Shown here: positions 17,912 through 31,229 of the stretch, piece after piece
How positions within the stretch are numbered: the first letter of the stretch is position 1
How the letters are laid out: each line of letters begins with the position of its first letter
NCBI RefSeq assembly: GCF_037265215.1
Contig: NZ_CP147737.1
Coordinates: 3,566,001 to 3,630,000 of the forward strand
Direction: 5' to 3'
Length of the DNA stretch: 64,000 bases
Source of the DNA: Xenorhabdus griffiniae
Lineage (GTDB): Bacteria; Pseudomonadota; Gammaproteobacteria; Enterobacterales; Enterobacteriaceae
Made by a program: the position numbers and the translations under genes
Notes under the pieces: model-generated
The model's database searches: none
The model's input: the letters and a program-made list of their open reading frames with translations, nothing else
What the model was told of the DNA's origin: nothing

Positions 17912-19075
17912 TTAATCAGCCTGCTTACGCAAAAATGCAGGAATGTCCAGATAATCAGGCTCTTTGCTTGTATGTGCATTTTGGTCATTGACGACTTTTG
18001 CTACCGTTTTGTTCTCATCAGGCAATGAAGAGATTCCGCCAGATATCTGCTGGTAACGACGCTCCATCGGGTTTGTCTGAGGAGCTTTGTTATTGGTCAC
18101 CAAGGTGATTTCTGGACGTTTATCCATGCCAATACCTGTTGCCACAACGGTTACACGCAACTCATCATTCATATCTGGATCCAGTGATGTACCGATAACC
18201 ACCGTTGCATTATCAGAAGCGAATGCACGGATTGTGTTACCAACGGTTTCAAACTCATCCAAACGCAGGTCAAAGCCCGCTGTGATGTTAACCAAAACGC
18301 CACGTGCGCCAGAAAGATCAATATCTTCCAGCAATGGGCTGGAGATAGCCATCTCTGCGGCTTCTTCCGCACGATCTTCACCTTGTGCGATACCTGATCC
18401 CATCATGGCGTAACCCATTTCCGACATCACGGTACGAACGTCAGCGAAGTCAACGTTCATCAGACCTGGGCGAGTAATCAGTTCGGCAATACCCTGAACC
18501 GCACCTTTCAGAACATCATTCGCTGCACCGAATGCATCCAACAGGGAAATGCCTCGTCCCAGGACTTTCAATAATTTGTCATTTGGAATAGTGATCAGTG
18601 AATCCACATGCTTGGACAGTTCAGTGATCCCTTGTTCCGCGAAGGCCATCCGTTTTTTGCCTTCAAAATTAAATGGTTTAGTGACAACGGCAACGGTCAA
18701 AATGCCAAGCTCTTTGGCAATTTCAGCCACAACAGGTGCGGCCCCCGTTCCCGTACCACCACCCATACCAGCGGCAATAAACACCATATCTGCACCTTCC
18801 AGTGCAGTACGCAGTGATTCGCGGTCTTCTTCCGCAGCAGTACGACCCACTTCAGGGTTCGCACCAGCACCTAATCCTTTCGTAATGCCGTTGCCAATCT
18901 GGATAGTCTGACCAACAGCCGTCTTACGCAGTGCCTGAGCGTCCGTGTTAACCGCAAAGAAGTCAACGCCTTCAATACGCTCACGCACCATGTGCTCCAC
19001 AGCATTACCGCCGCCGCCGCCGACGCCGATGACTTTAATCACCGCGTCGTTGGTTAATTCCAGTGGTTCAAACAT
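17912..19075 (-). CDS. ftsZ: Cell division GTPase FtsZ
   Basis: 387 residues, tubulin-like protein that forms the Z-ring. The GTP loop [10 protein letters not shown], the synergy region [13 protein letters not shown] and the C-terminal peptide [14 protein letters not shown] (binding site for FtsA and ZipA) are intact. A short Asn/Lys-rich linker separates the GTPase from the peptide. Gene order ftsQ-ftsA-ftsZ-lpxC is conserved. Confidence 0.99.
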   Translation of the reverse strand: MFEPLELTNDAVIKVIGVGGGGGNAVEHMVRERIEGVDFFAVNTDAQALRKTAVGQTIQIGNGITKGLGAGANPEVGRTAAEEDRESLRTALEGADMVFIAAGMGGGTGTGAAPVVAEIAKELGILTVAVVTKPFNFEGKKRMAFAEQGITELSKHVDSLITIPNDKLLKVLGRGISLLDAFGAANDVLKGAVQGIAELITRPGLMNVDFADVRTVMSEMGYAMMGSGIAQGEDRAEEAAEMAISSPLLEDIDLSGARGVLVNITAGFDLRLDEFETVGNTIRAFASDNATVVIGTSLDPDMNDELRVTVVATGIGMDKRPEITLVTNNKAPQTNPMERRYQQISGGISSLPDENKTVAKVVNDQNAHTSKEPDYLDIPAFLRKQAD

Positions 19076-19141
19076 AATTTCTCTCCGTTTTGTGCCTTTA
19101 TATCGAGGCCGGCGACATTGTCATGGCCTCTGTATAAAAAA

Positions 19142-20398
19142 TCAAAATTCTTTTTTCAGCCAGTTGCTGACTTTCTTAAACCAGCCACTTACTGACGTTC
19201 TTTTATCGGCATCGGAATCTCCGCCAAGGTGGGATTCTTTGCCATAATGCAGAAGTCCAACCGCTGTTGAGTAGAAAGGCTCCTGCACATAATCTGTCAA
19301 TCCAGTGATGTTCAGGGGACGGCCAATGCGAACCTGGGTATGGAATACCCGCTGGGCACACTCGGCCAGACCATCAATCTGGGCGCCTCCTCCTGTCAGG
19401 ACAATCCCTGCCGCCAGGTGGTGTTTTACTCCCTGCTGCCGCAATTGCTCCTGCAATCGCAAAATTTCATCGTTCACTAAGTTCAGCAGTTCGGTATAAC
19501 GGGGTTCGATCACTTCAGCCAATGTTTGACGCTGTAAGCTACGAGGAGGGCGTCCTCCCACACTTGGGACTTCTACACTCTCATCCTTGCTAACTATCGA
19601 ACCCAATGCGCAGCCATGGCGAACTTTGATGGTTTCAGCATCACTGGGAGGAGTACCAAACGCATAGGCGATATCACTGGTCACTACATTGCCTGCATAA
19701 GGGATCACCTTGGTATGACGCAATGCACCGCCAGTATATACAGCGATATCCATCGTCCCACCGCCGATGTCAACGACACAGACCCCCAGTTCACGTTCAT
19801 CTTCGGTCAACACGGCATAACTTGCTGCCAGTCCTGCAAAAATAAGTTGATCAACTTTCAAACCACAACGTTCAACAGCTTTTACGATGTTTTTCGCCAT
19901 GTCGTTATGGCAGGTAATCAAGTGGACTTTTGCCTGCATACGCACACCAGAAAGTCCAACTGGATTTTTGATCCCTTCCTGATAGTCAATCGCGTATTCC
20001 TGTGGGATCACATGCAAAATACGGTGTTCATCACGAACACGAACTGACTTAGCTGTATGGACAACACTGTCCACATCATCTTGTGTAACTTCTTCTTCTG
20101 AAACCGGCACCATGCCAATTTCGTTCTGGCAACTAATATGCTTGCCGGAAAGCGCCAGATAGACTGAAGATATCTGGCAATCCGCCATGAGTTCAGCCTG
20201 ATCAATGGCACGCTGTACGCATTTGACGACCGATTCAAGATCGTTGACACCGCCTTTATCCATGCCGCGGGATGGGCAACTTCCTACTCCGATAATATTA
20301 ACCATACCATCGGGCAGAATTTCACCAACCAGGGCAGATACCTTTGCTGTACCGATTTCAAGGCCAACTACCAATTTTCTGTCCGTTGATTTGATCAT
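19142..20398 (-). CDS. ftsA: Cell division protein FtsA
   Basis: 418 residues from the Met of MIKSTDRKLVVGLEIGTAKV, which matches the E. coli start; the in-frame Met 36 bases upstream has no support. It is an actin-like ATPase that ties FtsZ to the membrane. The phosphate motif VVDIGGGTMDIAVY is present. The C-terminal amphipathic helix (FKKVSNWLKKEF) is the membrane anchor. It follows ftsQ by 32 bases. Confidence 0.98.
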   Translation of the reverse strand: MIKSTDRKLVVGLEIGTAKVSALVGEILPDGMVNIIGVGSCPSRGMDKGGVNDLESVVKCVQRAIDQAELMADCQISSVYLALSGKHISCQNEIGMVPVSEEEVTQDDVDSVVHTAKSVRVRDEHRILHVIPQEYAIDYQEGIKNPVGLSGVRMQAKVHLITCHNDMAKNIVKAVERCGLKVDQLIFAGLAASYAVLTEDERELGVCVVDIGGGTMDIAVYTGGALRHTKVIPYAGNVVTSDIAYAFGTPPSDAETIKVRHGCALGSIVSKDESVEVPSVGGRPPRSLQRQTLAEVIEPRYTELLNLVNDEILRLQEQLRQQGVKHHLAAGIVLTGGGAQIDGLAECAQRVFHTQVRIGRPLNITGLTDYVQEPFYSTAVGLLHYGKESHLGGDSDADKRTSVSGWFKKVSNWLKKEF

Positions 20399-20430
20399 CG
20401 TTATTCTGCCTGTCTCTGTATTATTACCAG

Positions 20431-21246
20431 TCACTGTTTGTTTTTTTGCCCGTTCATTGGAACTGGCGTATCAGTTAATAAAGGAGCCCAACCTACCGCA
20501 GCACCACTGTCATAACGTAAGTCAACATAAGCCACACGTTTTTCAGTGTTTCTCAACAACACAGGATAAAGTTCAACAAAACGTTTCATTCGTTCCATTT
20601 TATCTCGATTTCCTAGCTCTAAACGGATATCGTTATCCAATATCAGTTGCCAGGAATTACGCGCTGTCATGATCACTGCTTTCAGTTTCATCTGGTGTTT
20701 TTCAAGAAAAGTCGCCATTGTGTGGTACTCATTCAACGCGTCTTTTTCTTTACCTTCTGGCCCATACAACATTGGATACTGGCCATTTGCACTGCGCTCT
20801 ATAGGTAAACTAAATACCCGGCCTTCGGCATCCAACAGTTGGGTATCATTCCAACGCGCATAAGGTACGTATTCTACCAGATGTATTTTAAGTTCATCAG
20901 GCCATTGTTTCCGGACAGTGACTTGCCGAATCCATGGCAATTGTTCAATCTTTTCCTGAATGACGTTGACATCCTGAGTCATAAATGTTCCGGGAGATCC
21001 CAGGGACAAAATAGCCTGTCTTACATCATCATTCGTGGTGTAATGACGTTCACCAGTCAATACCAGCTTCGAGAGTGGTAATCTGCTAGGATCTTTCATC
21101 CAGTCCAGTGTCATCCAGCCTCCCCATATGATAGTGCCCACTACCATCAAGAAGAAGGCAATCCCTGCCAGATAGTAACCATTACTAGGACGAGATCTCT
21201 GCGTTTCACCCTCCCACTCCCGGCTATTCCGGGCTGCCTGCGACAT
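20431..21246 (-). CDS. ftsQ: Cell division protein FtsQ
   Basis: 271 residues. One membrane span (about 25-47, [20 protein letters not shown]) is preceded by a basic cytoplasmic tail, then the POTRA domain ([20 protein letters not shown]) and beta domain in the periplasm. It recruits FtsB and FtsL to the division site. It starts 1 base after the ddlB stop. The periplasmic tail is somewhat diverged, as usual for FtsQ. Confidence 0.97.
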   Translation of the reverse strand: MSQAARNSREWEGETQRSRPSNGYYLAGIAFFLMVVGTIIWGGWMTLDWMKDPSRLPLSKLVLTGERHYTTNDDVRQAILSLGSPGTFMTQDVNVIQEKIEQLPWIRQVTVRKQWPDELKIHLVEYVPYARWNDTQLLDAEGRVFSLPIERSANGQYPMLYGPEGKEKDALNEYHTMATFLEKHQMKLKAVIMTARNSWQLILDNDIRLELGNRDKMERMKRFVELYPVLLRNTEKRVAYVDLRYDSGAAVGWAPLLTDTPVPMNGQKNKQ

Positions 21247-21247
21247 A

Positions 21248-22168
21248 TTAATCAGCCAACTCCAAAATTCTCACTACGAGTTGAGAAAAACTTAATCCAG
21301 CCTGACGCGCAGCAGTTGGCACAAGGCTATGGCTGGTCATGCCAGGGGAAGTATTCGCTTCCAACAGGTAGAAATTACCCTTCCCATCGTCCATGATATC
21401 GACTCGCCCCCAACCACGACATCCCAGCGCTTTATACGCCTTTGAGGCGATATCTAATAGCTCTTGCTCTTTTTCTGCACTCAAGCCGCTTGGACAAAAA
21501 TATTGTGTTTGGTTGGAAATATATTTCGCATCATAATCATAGAATGTGTTTGAAGCCTGAATGCGGATAGAAGGAAGAGCTTCATCGCCTAAAAATCCGA
21601 CGGTATATTCAGGGCCAAACAGCCATTTTTCAACCAACACATCAGTATCGTATTTAAATGCCAGCGCCAGGGCGCCACGCAATTCGGCATATTCATTCAC
21701 CTTGGTCATCCCTACGCTGGAGCCTTCCAGATTCGGTTTAATCATTAATGGTAGACCTAATTCTTGAACATACTCTTTGAGTTGAAAATCATTAAGTTGT
21801 TCAAATTTTAAGGAATTAATAACGACATAAGGTGAAATAGGCAGTTTTGCTCCCTGCCAGAGTTGTTTTGTGCGCAATTTGTCCATTGACAAGGCAGAAG
21901 CCATCACTCCGCTGCCAGTATAAGGAATTTGCAAAAATTCTAGCAAACCTTGCAATGTACCATCTTCACCACCGCGACCATGCAGTGCGATAAAGACTTT
22001 ATTAAATCCTTCCTCTTTGAGTTTAGTCACATCAAAGTCTTTTGTATCAACTGAATAAGCATTAATGCCCGCTTCTTTCAGCCCTGCCACAACCGCATGT
22101 CCTGATTGCAATGAAACTTCGCGTTCAGCGGAAGTTCCGCCCAACAGAACAGCAACTTTATCAACCAT
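21248..22168 (-). CDS. ddlB: D-alanine-D-alanine ligase B
   Basis: 306 residues from the ATG of [20 protein letters not shown], as in E. coli; GAGGGAGGA precedes it and it overlaps the murC stop by 8 bases. An ATG 15 bases upstream is less likely. ATP-grasp enzyme making the D-Ala-D-Ala dipeptide of peptidoglycan. Motifs [22 protein letters not shown] and EANTSPGMT are intact. Confidence 0.97.
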   Translation of the reverse strand: MVDKVAVLLGGTSAEREVSLQSGHAVVAGLKEAGINAYSVDTKDFDVTKLKEEGFNKVFIALHGRGGEDGTLQGLLEFLQIPYTGSGVMASALSMDKLRTKQLWQGAKLPISPYVVINSLKFEQLNDFQLKEYVQELGLPLMIKPNLEGSSVGMTKVNEYAELRGALALAFKYDTDVLVEKWLFGPEYTVGFLGDEALPSIRIQASNTFYDYDAKYISNQTQYFCPSGLSAEKEQELLDIASKAYKALGCRGWGRVDIMDDGKGNFYLLEANTSPGMTSHSLVPTAARQAGLSFSQLVVRILELAD

Positions 22169-23636
22169 GATGTCCTCCCTCATAAAAAGATGGCTGCAAC
22201 TTTGTTTCAGCCAAATTGCGCGCTATTTTACCGATATTACCGGCACCCTGAACCAAGACTAAATCATTGTTTTCTATCACCTGTGACAGGACGGTTGAAA
22301 CTTGTTCAGGTTCTGATACAAAAATCGGGTCCAATTTGCCACGACTGCGGATAGTACGGCATAAAGAACGGCTATCCGCACCTGGGATCGGCGTTTCACC
22401 TGCGGCATACACATCCAACATTAATAGAACATCAACCTGACTTAGAACATTGGCGAAATCATCATATAAATCACGTGTTCTTGTATAACGGTGTGGCTGG
22501 AATACCATGACAATACGCTTATCCCCCCAACCCGCTCGTGCCGCTTTAATCGTGGCATCAACTTCTGTTGGGTGATGACCATAATCATCAACCAGCATCA
22601 CGCTACCTTCTTTGCCATTGATATGTTTAAGAGGAAAATCCCCCAGAAAATCAAAACGGCGTCCAGTTCCCTGAAACTCAGCCAGAGACGCCAGAATAGC
22701 GGTATCATCAATGCCTTCTTCTGTTGCCACTGCAACAGCGGCAGTGGCATTCAGCGCATTGTGGCGTCCGGGAGCATTTAACACCACATGCAAATCCGGC
22801 AAGTCAGATCGACTGATGGTGAAAAATCCCTGAGCCCCTTTCTGCTCATAATGGGTAATACGAACGTCTGCTTCCTCACTGAAACCGTAGGTCGTGATAT
22901 AACGGCCAATTCGGGGGATCAGTTCTTTCACAACAGGATCATCAATGCACATAACCGCACGCCCATAAAATGGCAGGTTATGCAGGAAGTTAACGAACGT
23001 TTGTTTTAAGTTTTCGAAATCACCCTGGTAGGTATCCATGTGATCAGCTTCAATATTGGTGACAACCGCCATCATGGGCTGCAAATGCAAGAATGAAGCA
23101 TCACTTTCATCTGCTTCTGCAATCAAATAGCGGCTGCTACCTAATCGAGCATGTGTGCCTGCCGCTTTGACCAATCCACCATTCACAAAGGTAGGATCAA
23201 GACCTGCTTGAGCATAAATACCCGCAATCATTGCCGTCGTTGTGGTTTTTCCATGCGTTCCTGCAATCGCGATACCATGGCGATAACGCATAAGTTCTGC
23301 CAGCATTTCCGCACGGCGGATCACTGGGATTCTCGCTTCACGCGCAGCCACAATTTCTGGGTTTTCCGCTGAAATCGCTGTGGATGCCACCACGACACTA
23401 GCGTCCCGCACATTTTCTGGACGGTGATTAAAATAAATAGTTGCACCCAGTGCGATCAATTGCTGTGTGACAGGATTGGGTGCCAGATCAGAACCACTTA
23501 TCTGATAACCTTCATTAGCCAACACCTCGGCGATACCACCCATGCCAGCACCACCAATGCCAACAAAGTGGATATGCCTGACTTTTCTCATTTCAGGCAC
23601 TGAAGCTCTTAATTTCGCCAACTGTTGTGTATTCAC
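22161..23636 (-). CDS. murC: UDP-N-acetylmuramate-L-alanine ligase MurC
   Basis: 491 residues. It adds L-Ala to UDP-MurNAc. It shows the Mur nucleotide start ([17 protein letters not shown]), the P-loop [12 protein letters not shown] near residue 123 and the C-terminal [10 protein letters not shown] block. Length equals E. coli MurC. It lies 36 bases after murG and overlaps ddlB. Confidence 0.98.
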   Translation of the reverse strand: MNTQQLAKLRASVPEMRKVRHIHFVGIGGAGMGGIAEVLANEGYQISGSDLAPNPVTQQLIALGATIYFNHRPENVRDASVVVASTAISAENPEIVAAREARIPVIRRAEMLAELMRYRHGIAIAGTHGKTTTTAMIAGIYAQAGLDPTFVNGGLVKAAGTHARLGSSRYLIAEADESDASFLHLQPMMAVVTNIEADHMDTYQGDFENLKQTFVNFLHNLPFYGRAVMCIDDPVVKELIPRIGRYITTYGFSEEADVRITHYEQKGAQGFFTISRSDLPDLHVVLNAPGRHNALNATAAVAVATEEGIDDTAILASLAEFQGTGRRFDFLGDFPLKHINGKEGSVMLVDDYGHHPTEVDATIKAARAGWGDKRIVMVFQPHRYTRTRDLYDDFANVLSQVDVLLMLDVYAAGETPIPGADSRSLCRTIRSRGKLDPIFVSEPEQVSTVLSQVIENNDLVLVQGAGNIGKIARNLAETKLQPSFYEGGHHG

Positions 23637-23672
23637 GTTTTAATCTTCACTCGTTATGTTTACATCACCGTT

Positions 23673-24758
23673 CTACCTGGAACGGCCTGAATGATTCTCT
23701 ACAGCATCGTTCAACGCTGCTGCTACACGCTCAGTGGCATTAATGATGGCTACTGAACGTGCTTTTTCTGCCATTTCCAGCAATTGTGGACGTTGCCACT
23801 GAGTTAATAGATCTACGACAGCATCAACTGTAAATTCGGGCTGTTCGAGTATCTTTGCGGCTCCCGCTTTTTCCAAAGGCAAGGCATTCCAATATTGCTG
23901 GCGATCTTTATGCTGGAAAGGAACAAAAATCGCCGGTAAACCTGCGGCGGAAACCTCACTGACCGTCAGTGCACCAGAACGGCATACGACAATATCAGCC
24001 CACGCATAAGCCTGCGCCATATCATCAATAAATTCAGTTACCTTGAATTCAGATGTGACCGAATTTTCATAGTGTTTCTGCGTCTCTTCCCTGGCGCCCT
24101 TGCCCGCCTGATGCCATAAAGTGATTTTATCGCCCAAGCGAGCCGCCACTTCCGGCATAGTTTGGTTCAGCACTCTTGCTCCCTGACTACCGCCAACAAC
24201 CAGCACCCGAACAGCGCCTTCACGCCCAGTCAAACGCTGCATTGGTTCTGGCAGTGCCAATACATCCTCCCTTACGGGGTTACCAACAACCGGCGCATCG
24301 GAGAATGCGCCCGGAAATGCTTGTAAAACTGTTTTGGCAATTTTGGCTAACCAACGATTAGTGAGCCCTGCAATACCATTCTGCTCATGCAGTACAACCG
24401 GAATGCCACACAACCATGCGGCTATTCCACCAGGCCCAGAGACATACCCTCCCATACCCAGCACAACATCTGGCTGATAACGGCGCATAATGGCTTTTGC
24501 CTGTCGAATAGCCTTAAAAATTCTAATTGGGGCAGTAAGCAATGCTTTGAGCCCCTTGCCCCGCAAGCCTGAAATCTGAATAAATTCGATATCAATACCA
24601 TGTTTTGGCACTAAATCAGCTTCCATGCGATCCGCGGTTCCCAACCAGCGAATATCCCACCCCTGCTCTTTTAAATGGTGGGCAACAGCCAGCCCCGGGA
24701 ACACGTGCCCTCCCGTACCACCAGCCATCACCATCAAACGCCGGTTTTTGCCACTCAT
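23673..24758 (-). CDS. murG: MurG, lipid II synthase
   Basis: 361 residues, GT-B glycosyltransferase that adds GlcNAc to lipid I on the inner membrane face. It has the N-terminal G-loop [15 protein letters not shown], the second G-loop [13 protein letters not shown] and the donor-site segment [19 protein letters not shown]. It overlaps ftsW by four bases (ATGA). Confidence 0.98.
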   Translation of the reverse strand: MSGKNRRLMVMAGGTGGHVFPGLAVAHHLKEQGWDIRWLGTADRMEADLVPKHGIDIEFIQISGLRGKGLKALLTAPIRIFKAIRQAKAIMRRYQPDVVLGMGGYVSGPGGIAAWLCGIPVVLHEQNGIAGLTNRWLAKIAKTVLQAFPGAFSDAPVVGNPVREDVLALPEPMQRLTGREGAVRVLVVGGSQGARVLNQTMPEVAARLGDKITLWHQAGKGAREETQKHYENSVTSEFKVTEFIDDMAQAYAWADIVVCRSGALTVSEVSAAGLPAIFVPFQHKDRQQYWNALPLEKAGAAKILEQPEFTVDAVVDLLTQWQRPQLLEMAEKARSVAIINATERVAAALNDAVENHSGRSR

Positions 24759-25948
24759 TTAGGGCTCCTTACAAACGCCTGTGCTTTTGCCAGACGTACT
24801 TCATAATCAATTCGCAACAACAAGACGATGGCCGTTGACATCACTATCAAACTAGAGCCACCGTAACTGACTAAAGGTAATGTTAATCCTTTGGTTGGCA
24901 GCATACCTGCCGCCGCGCCAACGTTAATGAACGCCTGAAAGCTAAACCATATGCCGATGGCACAAGCCAAAAAACCAGAAAACCGTTGATTAAGCTGCAA
25001 TGCCCGACGACCAATCATCATTGCGCGGAAAGCGACGAAGAATACCATTGCCAGCACTAAAACCACACCGAAATAACCCAATTCTTCGGCCAGAATGGAA
25101 AAAATAAAGTCAGTATGGGCTTCCGGCAGATATTCAAGTTTTTGCACTGAATTTCCCAGTCCTTGCCCAAAGAAGTCGCCACGACCAAATGCCATTAACG
25201 ATTGGGTTAACTGATAACCGCTGCCGAAAGGATCTTCCCATGGATTCAGGAAAGAGGTCACCCTGCGTATACGATAAGGTTCAGCAACGATCAGTACACA
25301 TACGGCAAATATGCCGCAGCCAATAATGGCCAGAAACTGCCACAATTTCGCGCCCGCCAAGAACAGTAGTGCCAATGTTGTGACAAATAACACCACCACT
25401 GTCCCCAAGTCAGGCTGCGCCAGCAACAATATCGCTAATGCAACCATGACACCCATCGGTTTGAAAAATCCCCAGAAGTTGTTTCTTACTTCCTCCACTT
25501 TTCTAACCAAGTAGCTGGAGAGATAACAAAAGAGTGAGAGTTTCGACAATTCCGCTGGTTGAATACGTAATGGGCCAATCGCCACCCAACGTGATGCCCC
25601 ATTGACTGAACTCCCGACAAACAGCACCACAACCAGCATCATGATCGTCACTAATAACATGACATTGCTGTAACGCAGCCAGAAGTCCATTGGAATGCGC
25701 AGCGTAATAAGGGACAAGAAAAAGCACAGTGACAAATAAATGGCATCACGTCGGGCAAAAATAAAGGGATCTTGAGCAAGGCGCTGTCCAACGGGCATGG
25801 ATGCCGACGTTACCATAACAAAGCCAATCACAGCCAACCCTAATATCATCCAGACCAGGGTACGATCATACATAACGGTATCTGTGGTATCTGCCTCCAC
25901 ATTTCCCGCCAACCAAGTTTTAAATTTACCAAGGCCTGGAATGGTCAT
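24755..25948 (-). CDS. ftsW: Septal peptidoglycan glycosyltransferase FtsW
   Basis: 397 residues, SEDS-family polytopic membrane protein that polymerises lipid II at the septum with FtsI. About ten hydrophobic spans are visible. Signature regions include the QPDLGTVVV loop, the [16 protein letters not shown] segment and [13 protein letters not shown] near the end. The ATG shares one base with the murD stop. Confidence 0.97.
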   Translation of the reverse strand: MTIPGLGKFKTWLAGNVEADTTDTVMYDRTLVWMILGLAVIGFVMVTSASMPVGQRLAQDPFIFARRDAIYLSLCFFLSLITLRIPMDFWLRYSNVMLLVTIMMLVVVLFVGSSVNGASRWVAIGPLRIQPAELSKLSLFCYLSSYLVRKVEEVRNNFWGFFKPMGVMVALAILLLAQPDLGTVVVLFVTTLALLFLAGAKLWQFLAIIGCGIFAVCVLIVAEPYRIRRVTSFLNPWEDPFGSGYQLTQSLMAFGRGDFFGQGLGNSVQKLEYLPEAHTDFIFSILAEELGYFGVVLVLAMVFFVAFRAMMIGRRALQLNQRFSGFLACAIGIWFSFQAFINVGAAAGMLPTKGLTLPLVSYGGSSLIVMSTAIVLLLRIDYEVRLAKAQAFVRSPK

Positions 25949-27258
25949 CAGCCTAACTCCTCTGCCAAACGAGCAAATTCATGACCACGATGTTCAAAGC
26001 TGTTGAACTGATCAAAGCTCGCACAAGCGGGTGACAGCAATACCATGTCGCCAGAAACCAGCTTGGGTGCAATTTCTCTCATCGCCTGTTCCATTGTTTC
26101 CGTCAGTGTTGCAATTTCCGGACGCAGTTGTGCGAATTGCCCGCCATCACGACCAAAACAGTAAAGACGAATATGTTCCCCCGATATATAGGGTTTCAGT
26201 GGGGTAAAATCTGCCGCTTTTCCATCTCCCCCCAATAAAAGATAGAGTGTCCCTTCCGGTTTCAATCCATTCAGTGCCGCTTGGGTACTGCCAACATTGG
26301 TTGCCTTAGAATCATTCACCCAACGAACACCATTTCTCATATGAATGACCTGAAAACGGTGTTCTAGTCCGGCGCAGGTACGTAAAGCCTGAAGGCTGGC
26401 GGCACGAGGAATGCCTACAGCATCTGCCAGCGCTAATGCTGCCAAGCCATTGGTATAGTTATGCTGACCGGCCAACTGCATTTCGCGCGTTGCCAGCACC
26501 GGATGTTGATTGACCACCAGTTGTTGGTGTTCACTATCAAGCTGATAATCACCACTATCCACACCAAAGCTGATACAACGGCTATCTTTGCCTGTTTCTG
26601 GTAATGTCAGCGCATCCTGTTCATTGACTACACAAGTTTTTGCCCGATTGTAAATGTGCAACTTCGCTGCCCGATACTGTGCCAACCCTTTGGGATAACG
26701 AACCATGTGATCTTCGGTTACATTCAGTACCGTCGCGGCCGCTGCTTTCAAGCTATAAGTGGTTTCAAGTTGGAAACTGGACAGTTCCAGTACATAGAGC
26801 TGACAGGGCTGTTTCAGCAACTCCAGTGCCGGTACACCAATGTTGCCCCCCACTCCCACTTGCCACCCCGCTGCCTTCGCCATTTCGCCAAGTAGAGTAG
26901 TTACGGTGCTTTTGCCATTTGAACCCGTAATGGCAACGATTGGCGCAGTCGCTTCGCGGCAAAACAACTCAATGTCGCCGATAATTTCAACACCCGCATC
27001 AGCCGCCGCTTGCAATTCAGGTGTTGCCAGTGCAATACCCGGGCTGGCAACGATTAAATCGGCATCCAACAACCATTGTTGGTTCAGGCTGCCGGTGTGG
27101 CATTCGACGTTATCAGGCAGCTTATCGCTGCCGGGTGGCACAATACGGGTATCCATCACACGCGGGAGCACATCTCGCGTCATAAAAAAGTCAACGCAGG
27201 AGAGACCTGTCATCCCTAACCCAACGATGACAACCTTTTTACCCTTGTATTCCGTCAT
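25948..27258 (-). CDS. murD: UDP-MurNAc-L-Ala-D-Glu ligase MurD
   Basis: 436 residues if it starts at [15 protein letters not shown], which aligns with the E. coli start. An ATG 15 bases upstream (27273) has a better-placed AAGGT and cannot be excluded; the longer frame to 27363 overlaps mraY and is unlikely. It adds D-Glu. P-loop [14 protein letters not shown] and the C-terminal [12 protein letters not shown] block are present. It follows mraY by about 17 bases. Confidence 0.96.
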   Translation of the reverse strand: MTEYKGKKVVIVGLGMTGLSCVDFFMTRDVLPRVMDTRIVPPGSDKLPDNVECHTGSLNQQWLLDADLIVASPGIALATPELQAAADAGVEIIGDIELFCREATAPIVAITGSNGKSTVTTLLGEMAKAAGWQVGVGGNIGVPALELLKQPCQLYVLELSSFQLETTYSLKAAAATVLNVTEDHMVRYPKGLAQYRAAKLHIYNRAKTCVVNEQDALTLPETGKDSRCISFGVDSGDYQLDSEHQQLVVNQHPVLATREMQLAGQHNYTNGLAALALADAVGIPRAASLQALRTCAGLEHRFQVIHMRNGVRWVNDSKATNVGSTQAALNGLKPEGTLYLLLGGDGKAADFTPLKPYISGEHIRLYCFGRDGGQFAQLRPEIATLTETMEQAMREIAPKLVSGDMVLLSPACASFDQFNSFEHRGHEFARLAEELG

Positions 27259-27275
27259 AAGACGCTCAGCCATGA

Positions 27276-28358
27276 TTAACGTACCTTCAACGTTGCCAGA
27301 CCAATCAACACCAGCATCAAGGAAATAATCCAAAAGCGCACGATAACGCGTGGCTCTGGCCAACCTTTCAATTCATAGTGATGGTGAATCGGTGCCATAC
27401 GGAAAATGCGCTGTCCACGCAGTTTGAATGAGCCAACCTGCAAGATGACAGACAAAGTCTCCACCACAAAAACGCCGCCCATGATGATCAACAAAAACTC
27501 CTGGCGCAGTAATACGGCAATGGTGCCCAATGCCCCACCCAGAGCCAATGAACCAACATCGCCCATAAACACTTGCGCCGGATAAGTGTTAAACCACAAG
27601 AAACCCAGCCCTGCACCGACAATCGCAGTACAGACAATCACCAGTTCACCCGCATGGCTCAAATAAGGGATATGCAGGTAGTTCGCAAAATTCACGTTAC
27701 CTGTTGCCCATGCCACTAAAGCAAAACCGGCTGCAACAAGTACTGTCGGCATAATGGCGAGGCCATCTAAGCCATCAGTCAGGTTCACCGCGTTACTGGT
27801 TCCTACAATCACAAAATAAGTCAGCAGAATGTAAAGCAAGCCCAGTTGCGGCATAACCTCTTTGAAGAATGGCACGACTAATTGTGTTGCAGAGGTATCT
27901 TTGCCGATGCTGTACATAGCAAACGCAACACCCAAGGCAATAACGGACTGCCAGAAATATTTCCAACGAGCAATTAACCCCTTAGTATCCTTACGTACCA
28001 CTTTGCGATAATCATCCACAAAACCCACAACGCCATAACCGACTAAAACAAGCAAGACACACCAGACATAGGGATTATCCAGACGAGCCCACAGCAACAC
28101 AGAGATTGTAATGGAGAATAGAATCAACAATCCTCCCATTGTCGGTGTCCCACGCTTGCTAAAATGGGACTCAGGACCGTTGTCACGTACAACTTGGCCT
28201 ATTTGCAATTTTTGCAGATAAGCGATCAAAGTTGGCCCCATCCATAGCGCGATAACCAATGCAGTCAGCAAGCCGACGATGGCTCTGAACGTCAAATAAG
28301 AGAAGACGTTAAAGCCTGTGTGATACTTAACCAAATATTCGGCTAGCCAAACTAACAT
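27276..28358 (-). CDS. mraY: Phospho-MurNAc-pentapeptide translocase MraY
   Basis: 360 residues, ten-span membrane enzyme making lipid I. The catalytic [10 protein letters not shown] (Asp pair), [10 protein letters not shown] and APIHHHYE (His motif) are all intact. Length is the same as in E. coli. It overlaps murF by 7 bases. Confidence 0.98.
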   Translation of the reverse strand: MLVWLAEYLVKYHTGFNVFSYLTFRAIVGLLTALVIALWMGPTLIAYLQKLQIGQVVRDNGPESHFSKRGTPTMGGLLILFSITISVLLWARLDNPYVWCVLLVLVGYGVVGFVDDYRKVVRKDTKGLIARWKYFWQSVIALGVAFAMYSIGKDTSATQLVVPFFKEVMPQLGLLYILLTYFVIVGTSNAVNLTDGLDGLAIMPTVLVAAGFALVAWATGNVNFANYLHIPYLSHAGELVIVCTAIVGAGLGFLWFNTYPAQVFMGDVGSLALGGALGTIAVLLRQEFLLIIMGGVFVVETLSVILQVGSFKLRGQRIFRMAPIHHHYELKGWPEPRVIVRFWIISLMLVLIGLATLKVR

Positions 28359-29734
28359 TGGAAGTTCTCCTTCAGTACGTTCACTACCTCTTCCATCGCG
28401 GCACTGCGTGAACCTTTAATTAAAATGGAAATCATTTCGTGTTGTTCCAATAAAGGAAGCAGCGCTGCAACTAATTCAGCCTTGTTTGCAAAATGCTGCC
28501 CCCGACCACTCGCGTCGCTAATATGAGCACTGAAAACTCCAACGCTGAGTACCTTATCTATATTTGTGGATGCCACGGCTTCGCCCACCTCTCGATGGCA
28601 TTCAATCACCTGCGTCCCCAATTCTCCCATATCACCAACAACCATAACCCGATAACCGGACATCTGCGCTAACACATTCGCCGCAGCAATCATGGAGCCT
28701 GGATTCGCGTTATAAGTGTCGTCCAATAGCACTTTTCCCTCCGCCAGAGAGATAGGAAATAAACGTCCTGCAACCGCTTTCAATCCCGATAAGCCGGTGC
28801 GAATATTATCCAGCGATGCACCCACAGAAATTGCCAGCGCACTGGCAGCTAACGCATTAGCAACATTGTGTTTGCCCGGCAATGGTAAGGTCAGTTCAAC
28901 GCTTCCAATTGGGCTATGGAGACAAAAATGCGTTGCCAACGGTTGTTCTAAAATGTCTGTTGCGTAAAAATCCGCCCCCGTTGTTGATGATGCGGAAAAG
29001 CGCCATACTGTTTGCTGCTCGCTAATGCTGTGCTGCCAATTTCCCCAATCATTGCTATCCAGATTGATAATGGCGGTTCCGGTCGGAGCAAGGCCGGCAA
29101 AGATTTCACCTTTAGCCTTTGCCACTCCAGCCAAAGAACCAAATCCTGCCAAATGAGCAGAGAAAAGGTTATTGACCAATGCGCTTTCAGGACGCGTCAT
29201 TTCCGTGGTGTAAGCAATTTCACCAATATGGTTCGCCCCTAGTTCAATCACAGCAAACTGGTGTTCATCAGTCAGTCTGAACAAGGTCAATGGCACTCCA
29301 ATGTCATTGTTGAAGTTGCCTGCGGTATAAAGGGTATTTCCACATTGACGCAAGATCGCGGCGGTCATCTCTTTTACGGATGTTTTACCCGACGAGCCAG
29401 TTAAAGCCACAATGCGTGCTTTACTTTGCTGACGAACCCAGCCCGCCAGTTTTCCCATCGCCAAACGTGTGTCTTCAACCACAACTTGTGGACAATCAAT
29501 ATCCAGACGACGGCTAACCAATAAAGCACCAGCACCCTGCCTCACAACGTCAGCGGCGAAATCGTGGGCGTCAAATTTTTCCCCTTTTAAGGCAATAAAC
29601 AACCCGCCACACCCAATCTTACGGCTATCAGTTTCCACAGTATGAATTGGCACAGTTTCAGCTTGCTGCTCGGTAACGCGATATAACAAGCCGTTCGTCA
29701 ACTGTGCCAATTGCTGTAGCGTCAGAGGGATCAT
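28352..29734 (-). CDS. murF: MurF, D-Ala-D-Ala adding ligase
   Basis: 460 residues. It completes the UDP-MurNAc-pentapeptide by adding D-Ala-D-Ala. P-loop [14 protein letters not shown] near residue 110, [11 protein letters not shown], and the C-terminal [11 protein letters not shown] block identify it. ATGA overlap with murE on one side and a 7-base overlap with mraY on the other indicate coupled translation. Confidence 0.98.
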   Translation of the reverse strand: MIPLTLQQLAQLTNGLLYRVTEQQAETVPIHTVETDSRKIGCGGLFIALKGEKFDAHDFAADVVRQGAGALLVSRRLDIDCPQVVVEDTRLAMGKLAGWVRQQSKARIVALTGSSGKTSVKEMTAAILRQCGNTLYTAGNFNNDIGVPLTLFRLTDEHQFAVIELGANHIGEIAYTTEMTRPESALVNNLFSAHLAGFGSLAGVAKAKGEIFAGLAPTGTAIINLDSNDWGNWQHSISEQQTVWRFSASSTTGADFYATDILEQPLATHFCLHSPIGSVELTLPLPGKHNVANALAASALAISVGASLDNIRTGLSGLKAVAGRLFPISLAEGKVLLDDTYNANPGSMIAAANVLAQMSGYRVMVVGDMGELGTQVIECHREVGEAVASTNIDKVLSVGVFSAHISDASGRGQHFANKAELVAALLPLLEQHEMISILIKGSRSAAMEEVVNVLKENFQC

Positions 29735-31218
29735 GCAATTACCCCCAATAAACGCGCAACGGTCAGGCGATCTGAGTAGTCCAGACGACGGTTGCCAACC
29801 AGTTGGTAATCTTCATGGCCTTTACCTGCCACCAAAACAACATCTTCTTCGCTTGCTTGCATAATGGCACTGGTGACAGCCTCAACACGCCCATGAATCA
29901 CGATTGCCTGCCCTGGGTCGATGAATCCTTGCAGAATATCAGCCACAATTGCTTGAGGCTCTTCACTGCGAGGGTTATCATCAGTGACAATCACACGATC
30001 AGCATCCTGCTCTGCCACCCCTCCCATTAATGGCCGTTTACCTTTGTCGCGATCACCCCCACAACCGAATACGCACCAAAGTTGCCCCTTACAGTGCAGA
30101 CGAGCCGCAGACAAGGCTTTTTCCAAAGCATCAGGCGTGTGGGCATAATCAACCACAATTGTCGGACGACCAGCGGCGGAAAAAACTTCCATACGCCCAC
30201 AAACAGGTTTCAGAGAAGACGCTGTCGATAGCAATTCCGCCAAGGGATAATCCAGAGACAACAAAGTGGTCAACGCCAGGAGTAAGTTACTGACATTGAA
30301 TGCGCCCATCAAAGGGCTATTGAGCGTTCCATTTCCCCAACTGGAAGTAAATGTGATGGATGCACCTTTATCGTGATAATGCACTTCACTGGCTGATAAC
30401 CAACGCCCTTGCCAATTTTCTGGCACGTTATTTTCCATTGAAACAGCAACTGCGTCTGGCAGACGGGACAACCACTTCTGCCCAACCGCATCATCAGCAT
30501 TGATGATTTTCTGCTTCACATTATGGCTACTAAACAGTCGCCATTTGGCTTCTTCGTAACTTTCCATATCACCATGATAATCAAGGTGATCACGGCTTAA
30601 ATTAGTAAAAATAGCCGCTTGAAATGGCAATGCGGCCACACGTCCCTGAACCAAACCATGCGAAGAGACTTCCATCGCCACAAAAGTGGCATTTTGATGA
30701 GCAAGCTGCTGTAACTCAAGCTGAATATCAACCGCCGAGCCAGTCGTATTTTCGCTGGGTACGACCATACCCAACAAACCATTTCCTACTGTTCCCATCA
30801 CGGCACTGGTTTCGCCAAGCCCCTGGCTCCATTGCGCCAATAATTGGGTTGTTGTTGTTTTTCCGTTGGTGCCAGTCACCCCAACCAATTTCAGTTGATT
30901 GCCGGGATGTTGGTAAAACTCACCCGCCAGCTTGGATAATTTATTATTTAAATCGTCCAGATAGATAACAGGCACACCGTGCATTTTCTGCATCGTGCCG
31001 TTATCCGTTTCTCCCTTCGCTTCTGCAATCACCGCAGCGACACCTTGAGCGATGGCTTGAGGAATATATTTTCGACCGTCAGTCTGATGCCCTTGAACCG
31101 CAACAAACAGATCTCCGGCAGCCGCCTTACGGCTATCCAATGTCATTTCACGCAGCGGAAGCTCCGGTGTATCAACACCCCAAGGAGCCAATAAATCGCG
31201 CAAATTACGATCTGCCAC
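29731..31218 (-). CDS. murE: MurE, meso-diaminopimelate adding ligase
   Basis: 495 residues. P-loop [15 protein letters not shown] near residue 113. The substrate motif DDNPRSEEP contains DNPR, which marks meso-diaminopimelate (not lysine) users. It lies 11 bases after the ftsI stop and overlaps murF by four bases. Confidence 0.98.
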   Translation of the reverse strand: MADRNLRDLLAPWGVDTPELPLREMTLDSRKAAAGDLFVAVQGHQTDGRKYIPQAIAQGVAAVIAEAKGETDNGTMQKMHGVPVIYLDDLNNKLSKLAGEFYQHPGNQLKLVGVTGTNGKTTTTQLLAQWSQGLGETSAVMGTVGNGLLGMVVPSENTTGSAVDIQLELQQLAHQNATFVAMEVSSHGLVQGRVAALPFQAAIFTNLSRDHLDYHGDMESYEEAKWRLFSSHNVKQKIINADDAVGQKWLSRLPDAVAVSMENNVPENWQGRWLSASEVHYHDKGASITFTSSWGNGTLNSPLMGAFNVSNLLLALTTLLSLDYPLAELLSTASSLKPVCGRMEVFSAAGRPTIVVDYAHTPDALEKALSAARLHCKGQLWCVFGCGGDRDKGKRPLMGGVAEQDADRVIVTDDNPRSEEPQAIVADILQGFIDPGQAIVIHGRVEAVTSAIMQASEEDVVLVAGKGHEDYQLVGNRRLDYSDRLTVARLLGVIA

Positions 31219-31229
31219 TTTTATCCTCT